A stretch of DNA of 64,000 nt, from assembly GCA_010909165.1 (NCBI GenBank), contig MU008171.1:1240001-1304000 (forward strand), written 5' to 3'. The notes below the pieces were generated by a model. That model was not told the origin of the DNA, did not search any database, and worked only from the letters and a program-made list of their open reading frames with translations. This document shows positions 22,796 to 37,030 of this stretch, piece after piece (the first letter of the stretch is position 1; every line of letters starts with the position of its first letter). The position numbers were made by a program, and so were the translations under genes. This DNA is from Anthoceros angustus. Taxonomy: Eukaryota > Streptophyta > Anthocerotopsida > Anthocerotales > Anthocerotaceae.

Positions 22796-23390
22796 TGTTC
22801 CTATTGGAAATTGTGTGGCGTGGCGCCTTTTTGTGTGTGGGTGTGTATGTGGAGCGGGTGTGAGGTGTCCTAGGAACTCCCGTTCCTAGAAATTGGTGTG
22901 AGCATGAAGTGTGTGAAACAAAACCTGATCCGGAAGCAGGGGTCGCGGTTCGTGACAGGGATCCGCGGCGCCGTGCGCCCGAATTAAGTCGTTAGGGTTT
23001 GGTATGGGACCCACCTCGGTAGTCGTAGCAACTACCCGGTAGCGGTGAGAACCGCCGCGGTAGTAGCTCGGGAACTGAGGTCGCGGAGTGGGATTGGCGG
23101 TTGTGGAATAAGATCTGGGGTAGTAGTAGTCGAGAGGGTAGGAAGAGTAGCGATAGCAGGTGCAGTCCCAACTTGGGCAAAGGTTAGTAGTGATAGAAGT
23201 TAGCGTCTCTTGGCACAAACCATTCCCTTGGGAGCGAATCCCAGGATTACAACGACATTGAGGGTGAATGTGGACCTCACGGTGTCCCTAGACACAAATT
23301 CACACTCCACAGCTACAAAGGTGGGAATACCAATTCCATCTGTTTGTTGCTGATTGACCATCACCGGTCCACCCACGTACTGGCGACTCC
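22796..23390. other. Unassigned spacer
   Basis: Frames on the minus strand (22886-23218, 23200-23589) lack domains. Nothing further is seen. Confidence 0.4.
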
Positions 23391-23394
23391 AGCA

Positions 23395-24935
23395 TTTGCA
23401 AGAAAATGGCTCTGAACATTCACATTCCCCCTCCACAAGCGGCCCACCACGGTTGTTTTCAGTTGCATTCGGCATGTGCTCCCGAATTCTCTCATCCATC
23501 CAGTTCCCCACCATCTCTCCTGCTCCGCTCCCACATCCAGTTCCCCACCATCTCCAGCGCTCCGCTCCCACATCCAGGTTCCCCACCATCTACGTTGCCT
23601 CCGGCATCACTTGACGGTGACGCCCCCTGTTTGCCACCTTTCCTCCATCTTCCTTCTCTCCACTAGTATCTGCCTTCCTTCGACATGGCCTTCACCTTCC
23701 AGCTTTCCCTTCCCTTCTTCCCTGCGGTCATGCACACACATCACTTAGAGCTCACGTCCTACATATCACCACGTCGCACCAACCATCAACTCCTCATTCT
23801 CCACCCAACCTCCATCGCATAAGCTCACGCCATGTACACTCCACCACGCCCATGCGGCTGCACAACACGGCAATGGCGTCGTCTAGTGGCTTCGCCGCTC
23901 CATCAATTCTCCAATTTGGTAGTGGCAATGTAGTCGGTATGTCTCCACCTCATCATCCGCCATCTCCACATCGCCTCCCCTTGCGCTTTCCCCATCATTC
24001 GCCACTGGTGTCCTTCTCCTCACCGTCCTCCGACCATCATATGCACGCGCGTTCCTTGGCCCGCCTCAACCGCCTCCTCCGGAGACCGGTCTCCACTCCC
24101 GGCGGCTTTCCTCCCTCCACATCCTCCTCCCACGTTGTTGGGGTTATCCATCACCGTCCACGCGTCTTGGCGACTCCAGCATGCAAGAAAATGGCTCACG
24201 AACATTCCATTCCCCTCCACAAAGCGGTCCCACCGCAGTTGTTTTCCAGTTACATTCGGCATGCGCTCCGCATTCTCTCATCCATCAGTTCCCCACCATC
24301 TCTCGGTGCTCGCTCCCACATCAGGTTCCCCACCATCTCTCCAGCGCTCCGCTCCCACATCCGGGTTCCCCACCATCGTTGCCTCCGGCATCACTTCGGT
24401 GGCGCCTGTTGCCACCTTTCCTCCATCTTCCTTCTCTCCACTAGTATCATGCCTTCCTTCGACATGGCCTTCACCTTCCACCAGCTTTCCCTTCCCTTCT
24501 TCCTGCGTCATGCACACACATCACTTAGAGCTCACGTCCTACATATCACCACGTCGCGTCAACTCCTCATTCTCCACCCAACCTCCATCGCATCTCACAG
24601 CCATGTACACTCCACCACGCCCATGCACCGCACAACACGGCAATGGCGTCGTCTGGCTTACCGCCTGCTCCATCAATTCTCCAATTTTGGTGGTAGCAAT
24701 GTAGTGCGGTATGTCGTCTCCACCTCATCATCCGCCATCTCCACATCCTCCTCGCTTTCCCCATCATTCGTGTCCTTCTCCTCACCGTCCTCCGACCATC
24801 ATATGCACGCGCGTTCCTTGGCCCTCCCGCCTCCTCCAGAGACCGTCTCACTCCGGGCAGCTTCCTCCCCTCTCCAGGCATCCTCCTCCCACGTTGTTGG
24901 GGTTATCCATCGCCACCGAGAAGGTCCACAAGACC
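23395..24935. repeat. ~780-bp tandem duplication, C-rich
   Basis: The AAGAAAATGGCTC landmark occurs at 23400 and 24185, and CCACCTCATCATCCGCC at 23945 and 24720, giving a period of 775-785 bp. Within each copy the short phrase TTCCCCACCATCTC is itself repeated. The long plus frame at 23852-25018 (388 codons, Ser/Pro/His-rich) runs across both copies and follows this repetition. It has no domain and I treat it as compositional. Confidence 0.85.
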
Positions 24936-27900
24936 AATGGCCTCTCTCTCACCACCAGTCGGCCTCTTGGGCAGCACCACCATGCTCCTCCCGATCACCA
25001 CAGTCCTCTTTCTCCTGACTCACGCCAAATTCCTCCTCCCCTCCGATGTCACGGCCTGGCGATTCCTCCTCAAAGTTTTGGATTCTCTCCTGCGCAGCGG
25101 CTCGCGTTAGCTCCCCACCTATTAGAGACACCCACTCCCTTGCGGCCGCTTTCTCAGATCGTCCTCCTCTTTGGCGGAGACTCCCCGCTGGAAGTTGCTC
25201 CCCTCCGGCCGACACCTCTCTCGCCGCCTCCTACTCCACGCGATGATCATCCACCCTCTCCACTTCAGTCGAATCCGCATTCTCTACAGGCGTGCCCACC
25301 TCACTTGCCGCTAGGACCATCCTGGTGAAGAAGGGGGACTACGTGGCATGCCATGCCAGCTGGCTCCTTGCCTTGCCATGCCACCTTCCCCGCGCGCTAC
25401 TTCGTGTTTGTGCACGAAGTGCACAAACACGAAACCTTCCTTGTCCACGTATGCCATTCCTCCATGCATGCCATATATAGTCCCCAGTTTTTTATGACCA
25501 TTTCGTGACCCAAGGACAAGTGTTTGCAATGCGATTTCTGAGTGGCCGATGACCAAGGAAGTGCCATGCCATGACAAGGTCATGGCCATCTTACAACCTG
25601 CCATGAACCAAGGACAATGGTTCCTTCTCTCAAATAAAATTCTCCCTCCACCATGGTCCAAGGAAGGTGGGTGCAAGCCATTAGAATAATTGAAAACTCA
25701 TGGCATGGAAGAAAACATGCCACGTCGAAGGTCGTTTGAAGCGTGACATTCCTTGTTTGTAATAATCTATATCAACATCTACACCATTGTGCAAGGACGG
25801 TGGGTGGCACGTGAGAGCCATTCAAGCAAACTAAATGCCCCTTTCATTATGCCATGAATGAAGGACCGTCCGTATGTGAATTTGCCATATATATGCCAAT
25901 TCCGTTCTCCTAGATAATGATGTCCATCGTTCGAGACTCCCATTCGCTCTCCACCAATCATGCGTCACATGGCGAGCGTATAATGTATTCACGCGGCACC
26001 ATGCTAGGGTGACTCGGCGTCACTATGGCGTCACGCAGTATAAAGTTTCCAGCCCTTAGGAGACATGAAAACAAACTTCGCATTCGCTCCTTTATGGCCG
26101 GCGCGCTTCACACTCATTGCATTTACCGGCCATCACTTTGTTGGTCGGCGACCATCAAAGCGCCATGTTTGGTTTGTCACATGTAAAGCGTTGAAATTCA
26201 AGATCCTCTCATCCGCAACCCGATGTGGCACGGGGCACAAGTGGGCGTAGAAGGTGGTGGTCCGCTTTAAATGTCACCACCTTGCCCTCGCTTCACGCTA
26301 CTACCTTTCTCTTGGTCATCCTCGCGGTGAGCGAGCCATCTTCAGTGAACATGCACACTGCGGCGCTCTCCTGCTACCTTATGCCATGTATGATGGACAT
26401 GTTGACGTATGTCGGAGCTAGCTTCCGTCGGAAACCTAAATGGGCGTGGAGTGGTAGTTCGCACCACGAGGCGTGTGTTCATGTCTCCATCTTCAAGTGC
26501 ACAACTAGAAATATTGTTGATGGCCATCAAGGATCCTTTGCAAAGGTTGGAGGGGCGGTGTCACCGCCCCTCATGGCGTGGAGCAGAGCTGTCTACGTGG
26601 GGACTTGCCGTTCGGTGGCGAGGTGGTTCCTTCCACATGGTGCGGGCATGGTGTTCTGGTGACCACACACGGTATGGCTGGGGTTCGGTTGAGGCGGATG
26701 TGAACACTTTTTTTCGCCTACCTACAAGTCCATGCTGCAGCTAAAGTGTTTGTGGAATCCATAAGTCAAAACCGCCACCTTCGCTGCGACTGTGCATTTG
26801 TGGATCATTGCGTATGCACATTATTGTTGCGGTGGTGGAAACCGGCGATGGCCATTAAGGACAAGGGCTGCAATTCACATCAATGTGATGGCCATCGAGG
26901 ATGATGGATGGGGAGGTTGCTCTCCCTCGTCGGCCATCAAGGACTGGTATGGAGGGCCGTCGTCCCTTGGCTCTTGTCTCGGGCATGGCGTCGTGTGTGG
27001 GGACGGTTTATACCTCACAATGTGGGGACATATGCACGTAATTAAACATTGGGATGGGAAAGTCCTTCATCCTTGATCACTACTTGTACTTCCCATCGTC
27101 ACAATAAAACTCGATGACTGTCTTGTCCTTGGCGGAATGGATGGGTATGGTTTGGTGCCCGTCCATACCTGACCGACATGACAAGTCACCTTCACGTCAC
27201 ACGAGTCACGCGTGAAAGTGGAATAAATCATGTATGGTGATTGGTTTGCATGCTATAGTCTATTGTCTCCTCCTCGGATGCACAAGGCAATCTTTGGTCG
27301 TGGAAGACGATGATTAATGGTAAAATGCGAATGGGCATTGAGAGCGGTGCGCCATGTGGGCAATATAATACATCATGAGTAACGTCTGATAACCAATGGG
27401 ACATGAAACTTGCTCCCAAGTCTCAAGGTTGTGGTCGAAAATTGTTGTGATTATGGGCAAGTAGCATGTGCATGGTAGCTGGTCCGGCCAAGAGGAGTAA
27501 ATGACAACCTGTTGGGCCTTTGCAAACAAAGCTTTTCAAAATAGCAGCCTTGAATTCGGCGGTAGGGACTCATGGCCCGCACCTTTCACGAGAGGGAAGC
27601 CATTGCCTTCAGCACGCGGTGGTGGACAACCGGTTCGCGAGGATGGGGAGTATGGCGAGGTGAAGCTTGCTAGGGGAGTCACGTATGAAGCTGCGAACAC
27701 CAGTCGGACGGCGTCGGCCGACAACGAGACCCTATCTGGGTGGGGAGGATGAGGGGGCCAAATGGCCTCGGGCTATCTCGCTCATCCACCGCACCCCGGC
27801 GGTCTCCATTCGGTCGGCGGCGTGAAGAAGCGGCCTCCTCGTCGAAGGCAGTGAGAGGTAAGGCGAGGGCGACATGGGCCGAACCCGGACTTGATTTTGA

Positions 27901-28656
27901 CGACTTTGAGACGTGGAACCTCCGGCCCGACGGATGCGGAGTTGGAGCGCTGCGTGCGAAATTGAAGGAAATAGATGAAGAGCTATTTACATTGGATGAG
28001 GTGGGTTTTCGCGACGTTTGCAAGTGGCGGCAAAGTGTGCGTTACGAAGTTTGCAGCGGATGAGTGGGCATGGTGGACAAACGGTAACACATGTGCACAG
28101 CATGGCAGCGTTCAAGCTTGGAGACAAGGGAGGCAACCTTTCGAGGACAGGCGGTGGCGGATTGCTAGAAGGGAAAGGGTGGAAATCGTGAAAGGCGATA
28201 GTGGGGTTCTGTGCGAGTTCCTTCAGTAAGATAGGGAGTGTATGAAAAGATCCTAGAGGTTCGAGGCTATTGCAAGGAGAACAAGGAAATGACCATTTTG
28301 CTTAACGACATTGAATTGAAGATGGATCCCGATATGGTGGCCTTTCCGAGACGACGGAAGGGGTGGGAGGCAACGATGGTGCACGAGGTGGTGACATGGA
28401 CGACGAGAGGCTATCAAGGAAGGGGCTTGGGAGGAAGGAGGAGAGGGGCGAGGGACAACGGACTTTGAATGGGGAAAGGCGACGGCATGAACAAGGAGGA
28501 GGGGAAGTGGAGACGGAGCGCCTTGAGGAAGCATGCAGGAGGGAGGCGGAGGGGAACCGAGTGACAGTGGACGATATTGTGGTGCCGCGACACCACGATC
28601 GCCTAGGGTTGGTGGAAGCCGCATGCCCGGGAATGGGGTCAGGTGGCAACGAGGCC
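24936..28656. other. Unassigned interior of outer CACTA, left of the nested element
   Basis: Repeated words such as CCAAGGACAATGG and GCCATGCC are scattered between 25,300 and 27,000. Plus frames at 26225-26662, 27740-28063 and 28238-28468 are the best coding-like text (27740-28063 includes DFDDFETWNLRPD) but match no family, and frames break between them. The purine-rich stretch from 28,340 to 28,830 gives long frames on both strands without domains. Confidence 0.35.
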
Positions 28657-31470
28657 GTGGGCAGCAAGCAAATAATGGAAAAGAGGTGGAGGGGTGCCCG
28701 AGACCGCCAGTGACCATGTATGGGAGGGTGGAGGCCGTTGGGATCGATGGAGGACGAGCCGATGGAGGCGGGGAACAAGGTGTGGAGGCGGAGTCGGGTG
28801 GTGGAGCACGGAGGGGCAATCGAACCGTCACCGTGAACACTACTACAAAATGGGTTCGAATATGACAAGCCATATAAGACACCATATGACGGGTGATTTT
28901 CATCATTTAAAGGCGATGATCAAGTTAAGACAATTACCTTGGGTCGTCATTCATCCAATATGATGTGGTGTGCTTCGTCTTAAAATCGTCCTTCCCAACT
29001 ACGCTTATCGGAGGGTTACCCAACCCGCCAACCAAGTCTAGTTACGTGCACCGTTGGAGATTGCACCGCCTAACGTTATTGTGCCCGACGGCGAACTGCA
29101 ACATCGACCCGTATGCCAGCAGAACGCCCGCCCGGCTTGCACATGTACCGTCATCTATCAAACCCCTCTCGCCTCACCGCCGGTGCATGACTCAGGATAT
29201 CCGCTAGTCTCGCTAACGACCGCCGAAAATCCAACGGCTTTCTCGATAGCTCCAATTACTGGTTCATACCGCACTAAACGCTATGGAACCCTCGTCGGTC
29301 CATGGATCTCCCGCTCAAATCGGCGGATCCCTCGAGTGCTATGCCAATGCCCTCGATGCGCGGAAAACACTCGCCCAATTCGCAAGTGACATTGCAGCCG
29401 ACATGAGAGATCTTGGGTGCGGCTCCTCGCAGAGGTTAGGCACCATCACTGCTTTTTGGGAATTGTATGATGTGGTGTGCTTCGTCTTAAAATCGTCCTT
29501 CCCAACTACGCTTATCGGAGGGTTACCCAACCCGCCAACCAAGTCTAGTTACGTGCACCCGTTGGGTGCACTCGGTCATGGCGCGCTTGTTCACCGACGG
29601 AACCGTAACAACGACCGGTGCATGTGCCGACGTCGCGGCTTGCACATGTACCATCTATCAAACCCCTCTCGCCTCACCGCCGGTGCATGACTCAGGATAT
29701 CCGTTGGGGTTGCCAGCGGACCGTCGAAAATCCAACGGCTTTCTCGATAGCTCCAATTACTGGTTCATACCCTCGGACCAAGCGTTGCGGAACCCTCGTC
29801 GGTCCATGGATCTCCCGCTCAAATCGGCGGATCCCTCGAGTGCTATGCCAATGCCCTCGATGCGGAAAACACTCGCCCAATTCGTGCGGACATTGCGGTA
29901 GCGACATGAGAGATCTTGGGTGCGGCTCCTCGCAGAGGTTAGGCACCATCACTTTTTGGGAATTGTGGCGGATGTGTGGGGCTTGTTTGGTTGGATGGAT
30001 GAGCTCTCACCACGCATCTTCTATGCCGCAGTGTGCCACCGACGGTGATTCCACTCTACGCATGCACAGGGTCAATGGAGGGGCACGAGGGCATGTCGGT
30101 GGGCAGCAAGCAAATAATGGAAAAGAGGTGGAGGGGTGCCCGACCGCGGTGGCAACCATGTATGGGGAGGTGGAGGCCGTTGGGATCGGATGGAGTGGCA
30201 CGACGGATGGAGGCGGGGAACAAGGTGTGTGGAGGCGGGGAGTCGGGTGGTGGAGCACGGAGAAACAGCGAGCCGTCACAGGAACACTACAAAATGGGTT
30301 CGAATATGACAAGCCATATAAGAGTCCATATAGCGGGTGATTTTCATCATTTAAATATAGCAGATCTTGGCTAAGACAATTACCTTGGGTCGTCATTCAT
30401 CCAATATGATGTGGTGTGCTTCGTCTTAAAATCGTCCTTCCAACTACGCTTATCGGAGGGTTACCCAACCCGCCAACCAAGTCTAGTTACGTGCACCGTT
30501 GGAGATTGCACCGCCTAACGTTATTGTGCCCGACGGCGAACTGCAACATCGACCCGTATGCCAGCAGAACGCCCGCCCGGCTTGCACATGTACCGTCATC
30601 TATCAAACCCCTCTCGCCACCGCCGGTGCATGACTCAGGATATCCGCTAGTCTCGCTAACGACCGCCGAAAATCCAACGGCTTTCTCGATAGCTCCAATT
30701 ACTGGTTCATACCGCACTAAACGCTATGGAACCCTCGTCGGTCCATGGATCTCCCGCTCAAATCGGCGGATCCCTCGAGTGCTATGCCAATGCCCTCGAT
30801 GCGCGGAAAACACTCGCCCAATTCGCAAGTGACATTGCGGTAGCGACATGAGAGATCTTGGGTGCGGCTCCTCGCAGAGGTTAGGCACCATCACTGCTTT
30901 TTGGGAATTGTATGATGTGGTGTGCTTCGTCTTAAAATCGTCCTTCCAACTACGCTTATCGGAGGGTTACCCAACCCGCCAACCAAGTCTAGTTACGTGC
31001 ACCCGTTGGGTGCACTCGGTCATGGCGCGCTTGTTCACCGACGGAACCGTAACAACGACCGGTGCATGTGCCGACGTCGCGGCTTGCACATGTACCATCT
31101 ATCAAACCCCTCTCGCCTCACCGCCGGTGCATGACTCAGGATATCCGTTGGGGTTGCCAGCGGACCGTCGAAAATCCAACGGCTTTCTCGATAGCTCCAA
31201 TTACTGGTTCATACCCTCGGACCAAGCGTTGCGGAACCCTCGTCGGTCCATGGATCTCCCGCTCAAATCGGCGGATCCCTCGAGTGCTATGCCAATGCCC
31301 TCGATGCGGAAAACACTCGCCCAATTCGTGCGGACATTGCGGTAGCGACATGAGAGATCTTGGGTGCGGCTCCTCGCAGAGGTTAGGCACCATCACTGTT
31401 TTTTGGGAATTGTGGCGGATGTGTGGGGCTTGTTTGGTTGGATGGATGAGCTCCTCACCACGCATCTTCT
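28657..31470. repeat. ~1.44-kb tandem duplication containing the inner element's left end
   Basis: GTGGGCAGCAAGCAAATAATGG occurs at 28657 and 30098, and the ATGATGTGGTGTGCTTCG phrase at 28961 and 30409, giving a period of about 1,441-1,448. Each large unit holds an internal ~505-bp duplication, since the same phrase recurs at 29466 and 30913. The large unit includes about 180 bp of outer-element DNA lying outside the inner TIR, so the duplication happened after insertion. In the second unit the TIR reads CACTACAAAATG at 30285, having lost three bases. Confidence 0.9.
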
Positions 31471-31679
31471 ATGCTGCAGGTGCGGCCAGCCGACGGTGAC
31501 CTCCACTCTACGCATGCGTACATCTACCCCCCGATGCCCGATGCTGACCCGGCCTTCCCGCAAGTTGCACCTGCAGCCCTTGGCGCCGCCTCCTGCCCCA
31601 ATTCACCTCAACATGTTCCCACAACCGGTATGCAAATGATAGAAGACGAGGCCATTCCGTACTGCGTCGCCGGGTGTGA

Positions 31680-34590
31680 GCATGGTTCAACATTGGGGAT
31701 CTTGACCGCTTGGCGGAGGCCATGCGGCTCATGGTCGGTAAGCGACGATGCCTGTGCCGGCTTGGAATCCAAGCAAGCAAGCCCTTGTGGACTGTTTCAG
31801 CGACGGATGTGTCTCATCACACACGGTTATCTGGGGCACTGGCCTTCCTAACTCTGCAGGAGCGCTTCAAGATTTCCGACTCAGCGATGACGGCAATCTT
31901 CCAACTCCTCTCCACTTCTATTCTGCCGAAGATAAATTCGATGCCCACATCGAAGGGGGATGCTCGGAAAATGCTCCTTCACGTCGGACAGACAACACGG
32001 TAATTAGCGCTGTGGGCGATCGTTGCCTATTTTGGGGCCCCGGCGAACACACAATTTGCGACATCCGTGGTCACCGAGGTTTTGATTGGGCAAACAGGGA
32101 AACCTGTGCCCGCAAGACCATGTTCTTCTTTCCGGTTATTGAGCGACCCGGTCGCTTGCTTGTCCTACCATTGCGCGCTTGCTCCGTGGAAGGCGACAGA
32201 GTTCGACGGACAACTCAGATCATGGCCGATACCCCAAGCCTTGGAAAGCCCTTGATGCCGTGGGCGGCTTTGGTGGGGAGGATCGAATATTCGCTAGGAA
32301 TATCGACGGATGGCTTTAACCCAAGTGGGCACCGGCCCGCTTCTTACTCTATTTGGCCCGTGTTCCTTTCATTCATAACTCCGCCTCCTGGCTTACCACC
32401 AAGAGGCATCGCATACTCATGCCCATTATCATACCGGCCCAAACAAGTGAAGAATCTTGATGTGTACTTACCCTTGATGGAGGAGTTGGCCTCCCTATGG
32501 ACCGGTGTGGCCGCAGCGTGATCATTCCAAGGACGTGTCCCACCGCCCATTACTTTCTCCTCCGTCTGCGGTCCTCCACGCTACATGTGATTACCCGGAC
32601 CGGGGTTCTTCGGGCTTCAGTTCGTGGGTACCAATGTTGTTTTGAATGTGGACCCCTACGCCCACGGTGGTCGCGCTTTGGATAAGGTGGTATGTGATGG
32701 GCACTGCAGATGGGCACAGGGTGACCAACCGAGGCTTGAGCATCGTGAGTTTTCAACAACGAGATAGAGCGCCCCGCCCCGCCAAGGGCCGTCCAGACAT
32801 TATTGATGAGATGGATGCATGGGAAAATGCAGGCTGTGGGAGAGAGCGAATGGACGTTGGAGTGTGAAGCGGAAATCGCCTTTTGCTCTCCACTTGCCCT
32901 ACTTACGATCTATTCCTGTGTTATGGTCAAGGACGTGATGCACACCGAGGTGAATGCCCAAGCGTTATGGAACATTTGATCGAGTTTGGGACACGCACAA
33001 TGCCGAGGTTGACCTCGTTGACTTGGACTCAAGCCTTGGTTGTGGCCTCGTTGTTGACGCATCATGGCCGATACCCCACCTTGGAAAGCCCTTGATGCCG
33101 TGGCTTTGGTGGGGAGGATCGGAATATTCGGCTAGGAATATCGACGGATGGCTTTAACCCAAGTGGGCACGGCCCGCTTCTTACTCTATTTGGCCCGTGT
33201 TCCTTTCATTCATAACCGCCTCCTTGGCTTACCACCAAGAGGCATCGCATACTCATGCCCATTATCATACCGGCCCAAACAAGTGAAGAATCTTGATGTG
33301 TACTTACCCTTGATGGAGGAGTTGGCCTCCCTATGGTGTGGCCGCATGATGGATCATTCAAGGACGTGTCCCACCGCCCATTACTTTCTCCTCCGTCTGC
33401 GGTCCTCCACGCTACATGTGATTACCCGACCTTTTTCAGCTTGGTTCGTGGGTACCAATGTTGTTTTGAATGTGGACCCCTACTTGACCACGGTGGTGGC
33501 TTTGGATAAGGTGGTATGTGATGGGCACTGCAGATGGGCACAGGGTGACCAACCGAGGCTTGAGCATCGTGAGTTTTCAACAACGAGATAGAGCGCCGCC
33601 CCGCCCCGCCAAGGGCCGTGACATTATTGATGAGATGGATGCATGGGAAAATGCAGGCCGGTGGGGAGAGAGCGAATGGACGTTGGAGTGTGAAGCGGAA
33701 ATCGCCTTTTGCTCTCCACTTGCCCTACTTACGATCTATTCCTGTGTTATGGTCAAGGACGTGATGCACACTGAGGTGAACAATGCCCAAGCGTTATGGA
33801 ACATTTGGTGGAGTTTGGGACACGCACAATGCCGGGTTGAGTTGACCTCGTTGACTTGGACTCAAGCCTTGGTTGTGGCCTTTGTTGGCGACCATGATGA
33901 GACCCACTGCCGGATGCATCATACACACTTTCAAAACCGACATTCAAGCGTGAAAGATGAGCTTTGTAGGATCGGACCACCAACCGCCTTCTTGGCGCAA
34001 ACCTTTCCTCTTCTTTTGGTGGGTCTAAAATAAGCGGTCTAAAGAGCCATGATTGGCACCTTCGCCATGCATTTTTCCCTATTGCCGGCGGGCGTTTGAA
34101 GGCCCGAGTATGCCTGCTTTGTTGAGCTTAGTGGCTTATACCTGGATATGTCGGAAGGTTATAAATCCAGTGAGATTCCAGCAATGTTAAGATGGTGAAC
34201 ATTATAGTGGCATTGGAGCGGTGTTATCCGTCGGTCTTGTGGAACCCTATGCAACACGCTCATCCACCTCACGGACGAGGTAGAAACGCATGGCCCGCCC
34301 ACGTCCGATGGATGTACCCGTGGAGAGGCATCTCCATGTATTGAAGCGATCCGCCAATGAGCAAAGGAAGGAGCATGGCCACGGGGCATCTTGCCATGGA
34401 GAGCATGTTTTTCATGAGTGATTTCACAGCAAGGACCCTGGTGAAGCACATTTATTCCAAAGAAACCACGATTCCCGCACCGAGGAGCGGCCCGTGGGGA
34501 AAGGCAAGCGAAAACCACTCGCTCAAGAGCGAAAGCGTCAGATTGGCACTTCCTCCGCATTCGACGCTCAGCCGTCTGCGCACCGACTCG
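31680..34590 (+). pseudogene. tnp2 (CACTA) transposase relic, unit 1
   Basis: In shifting plus frames the blocks of a Transposase_21 protein appear in order. RFKISDSAMTAIFQLLSTSI is near 31,865. A 'CLFW' Cys block is near 32,020. STDGFNPSGHRPASYSIWPV followed by RPKQVKNLDVYLPLMEELAS lies at about 32,300-32,500. RGYQCCFECG is near 32,620 and 'DKVVCDGH' near 32,680. The C-terminal NIIVALERCYPS-type and ERHLHVLKRSANEQRKE blocks lie at 34,200-34,370. The segment 33,062-33,625 repeats 32,221-32,800. Indels break the frame every 50-150 bases. The best single frame is 31748-32521. Confidence 0.85.
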
Positions 34591-37030
34591 GTGACGGCAA
34601 TCTTCCAACTCCTCTCCACTTCTATTAGAAGATAAATTCGATGCCCACATCGGGGGACGCCGGAAAATGCTCCTTCACGTCGGACGGACAACACGGTAAT
34701 TAGCGCTGTGGGCGGCTGCCTATTTTGGGGCCCCGGCGAACACACAATTTGCGACATCGTGGTCACCGAGGTTTTGATTGGGCAAACAGGAAACCTGTGC
34801 CCGCAAGACCATGTTCTTCTTTCCAGCTTATTGAGCGACTCAAGGTTGCTTGTCCTACCATTGCGCTGGCTTGCTCCGGTGGAAGGCGCAGAGTTCGACG
34901 GACAACCGCATCATGGCCGATACTTGGAAAGCCCTTGATCTGTGGGCGGCTTTGGTGGGGAGGATCGGAATATTCGGCTAGGAATATCGACGGATGGCTT
35001 TAACCAAGTGGGCACCATTGCGCTTTACTCTATTTGGCCCGTGTTCCTTTCATTCATAACGCCTCCTTGGCTTACCACCAAGAGGCATCGCATACTCATG
35101 CCCATTATCATACCGGCCCAAACAAGTGAAGAATCTTGATGTGTACTTACCCTTGATGGAGAGTTGGCCTCCCTATGGTGGTGTGGCCGATGGATCATTC
35201 AAGGACGTGTCCACGCCCATTACTTTCTCCTCCGTCTGCGGTCCTCCACGCTACATGTGATTACCCCGGGCTGGGGGCCCTTTTCGGGCTTCAGGTTCGT
35301 GGGTACCAATGTTGTTTTGAATGTGGACCCCTACTTCAGCCACGGTGGTCGCGCGCTTTGGATAAGGTGGTATGTGATGGGCACCGCAGATGGGCACCTA
35401 CAGGTGACCAACTGAGGCTTGAGCATCGTGAGTTTTTCAACAACGAGATAGAGCGCCGCCCCCCGGCCCCGCCAAGGGCCGTCCAGACATTATTGATGAG
35501 ATGGATGCATGGGAAAATGCAGGCTGTGGGAGAGAGCGAATGGACGTTGGAGTGTGAATCACTTTTGCTCTCCACTTGCCCTACTTACGATCTATTCCTG
35601 TGTTATGGTCAAGGACGTGATGCACACTGACAATGCCCAAGCGTTATGGAACATTTGGTGGAGTTTGGGACACGCACAATGCCGAGGTTGACCTCGTTGA
35701 CTTGGACTCCAAGCCTTGGTTGTGGCTGTTGTTGGCGACCATGATGAGACCCACTGCCGGATGCATCATACACACTTTCGGCCCGACATTCAAGCGTGAA
35801 AGATGAGCTTTGTAGGATCGGACCACCAACCGCCTTGGCGCAAACCTTTCCTCTTCTTTTGGTGGGTCTAAAATAAGCGGTCTAAAGAGCCATGATTGGC
35901 ACCTTACCTCTGATACTTTTTCCCTATTGCCTTGCGGGGCGTTTGAAGGCCCGAGTATACTGCTTTGTTGAGCTTAGTGGCTTATACCTGGATATGTCGG
36001 AAGGTTATAAATCCAGTGAGATTCCAATGCAGTTAAGATGGTGAACATTATAGTGGCATTGGAGCGGTGTTATCCGTCGGTCTTGTGGAACCCTATGCAA
36101 CACGCTCATCCACCTCACAGGACGAGGTAGAAAGCATGGCCCAGTCCACGTCCGATGGATGTACCCGTGGAGAGGCATCTCCATGTATTGAAGCGGTCGA
36201 TCCGCCCGAGCAAAGCCGGAAGGAGCATGGCCACGGGGCATCTTGCCATGGAGAGCATGTTTTCGCGAGTGATTTCACGGCAGCAAGGACCCTGGTGAAG
36301 CACATTTATTCCAAAGAAACCACGCATTCCCGCGAGGAGCGGCCCGTGGGGAAAGGCAAGCGAAAACCCTCGCTCAAGAGCGAAAGCGTGCATTGGCACT
36401 TCCTCCACGCATTGGGGCCGTTGTCTGCGTGCCGTCGACTCGATGGCGCGACCGAGGCGCTTTTGACATGGTTGGGCGGGGTTCTTTCGGGGAGGTGGGC
36501 AAGCATGGAAGACTACAATGACCTCCGCTATGGTGTTTGGTCCCGAATCAAGGTAACTACTTACGCGGTTTGGACACGATGGGGTACCACTATCGCACTA
36601 AGGAATCGATGCAAATCGGCGGTCAACACAGATAGTTGGGTTTTGGCACATTCGACATGGAGGACCAGCCGGTTGATTTTACGGGCAAGTGGATGGGATA
36701 TTCGATGTTGCTTTGAGGCGGACCGCCTTCGTCCTCGTGATCCGATGGTTTCGGCGAATTCACACCAACCCCGCCTATGGGCCCGGATTGCGGTGGGTTT
36801 ACCGCAATCGATACAAGGCGCTTATTGCTATCGGCGAGACCATAAGACCGGCCCCTTCACATTCCCGCGTCACGTGCAACAGGCATTGGCACATCCAGAT
36901 GTGGGGAGGGGCCGGGCAGGTTGGTACATTTGCACCCCTGTTCCTTCCAAATGGGATTTCTTGCTAGAAAGGGATGAAGACACACCGTAGACAACTGTGA
37001 GCAAATGCATCATTATGGAAACTGATTACA
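34591..37030 (+). pseudogene. tnp2 transposase relic, unit 2, with C-terminal region
   Basis: This unit repeats unit 1 from its N-terminal landmark (31890 corresponds to 34592) through the central Transposase_21 blocks. It then extends into the C-terminal part: YGVWSRIK near 36,530, GQVDGIFDV near 36,685, TFPRHVQQALAHPDVGR near 36,865 and VPSKWDFLLERDED near 36,945, followed by a stop. The 307-codon frame at 36067-36990 switches true frame internally. The central domain is also broken by 1-15 base indels. Confidence 0.8.

Noticed and set aside
23852-25018. 388-codon plus frame, Ser/Pro/His-rich
   Set aside because: It runs through a 780-bp tandem duplication of C-rich DNA and merely repeats with it; no domain, and other frames are equally open.
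28253-28906. 217-codon minus frame
   Set aside because: Opposite a purine-rich tract with open frames on both strands; it crosses the inner CACTA border, which no real gene of either element should do.
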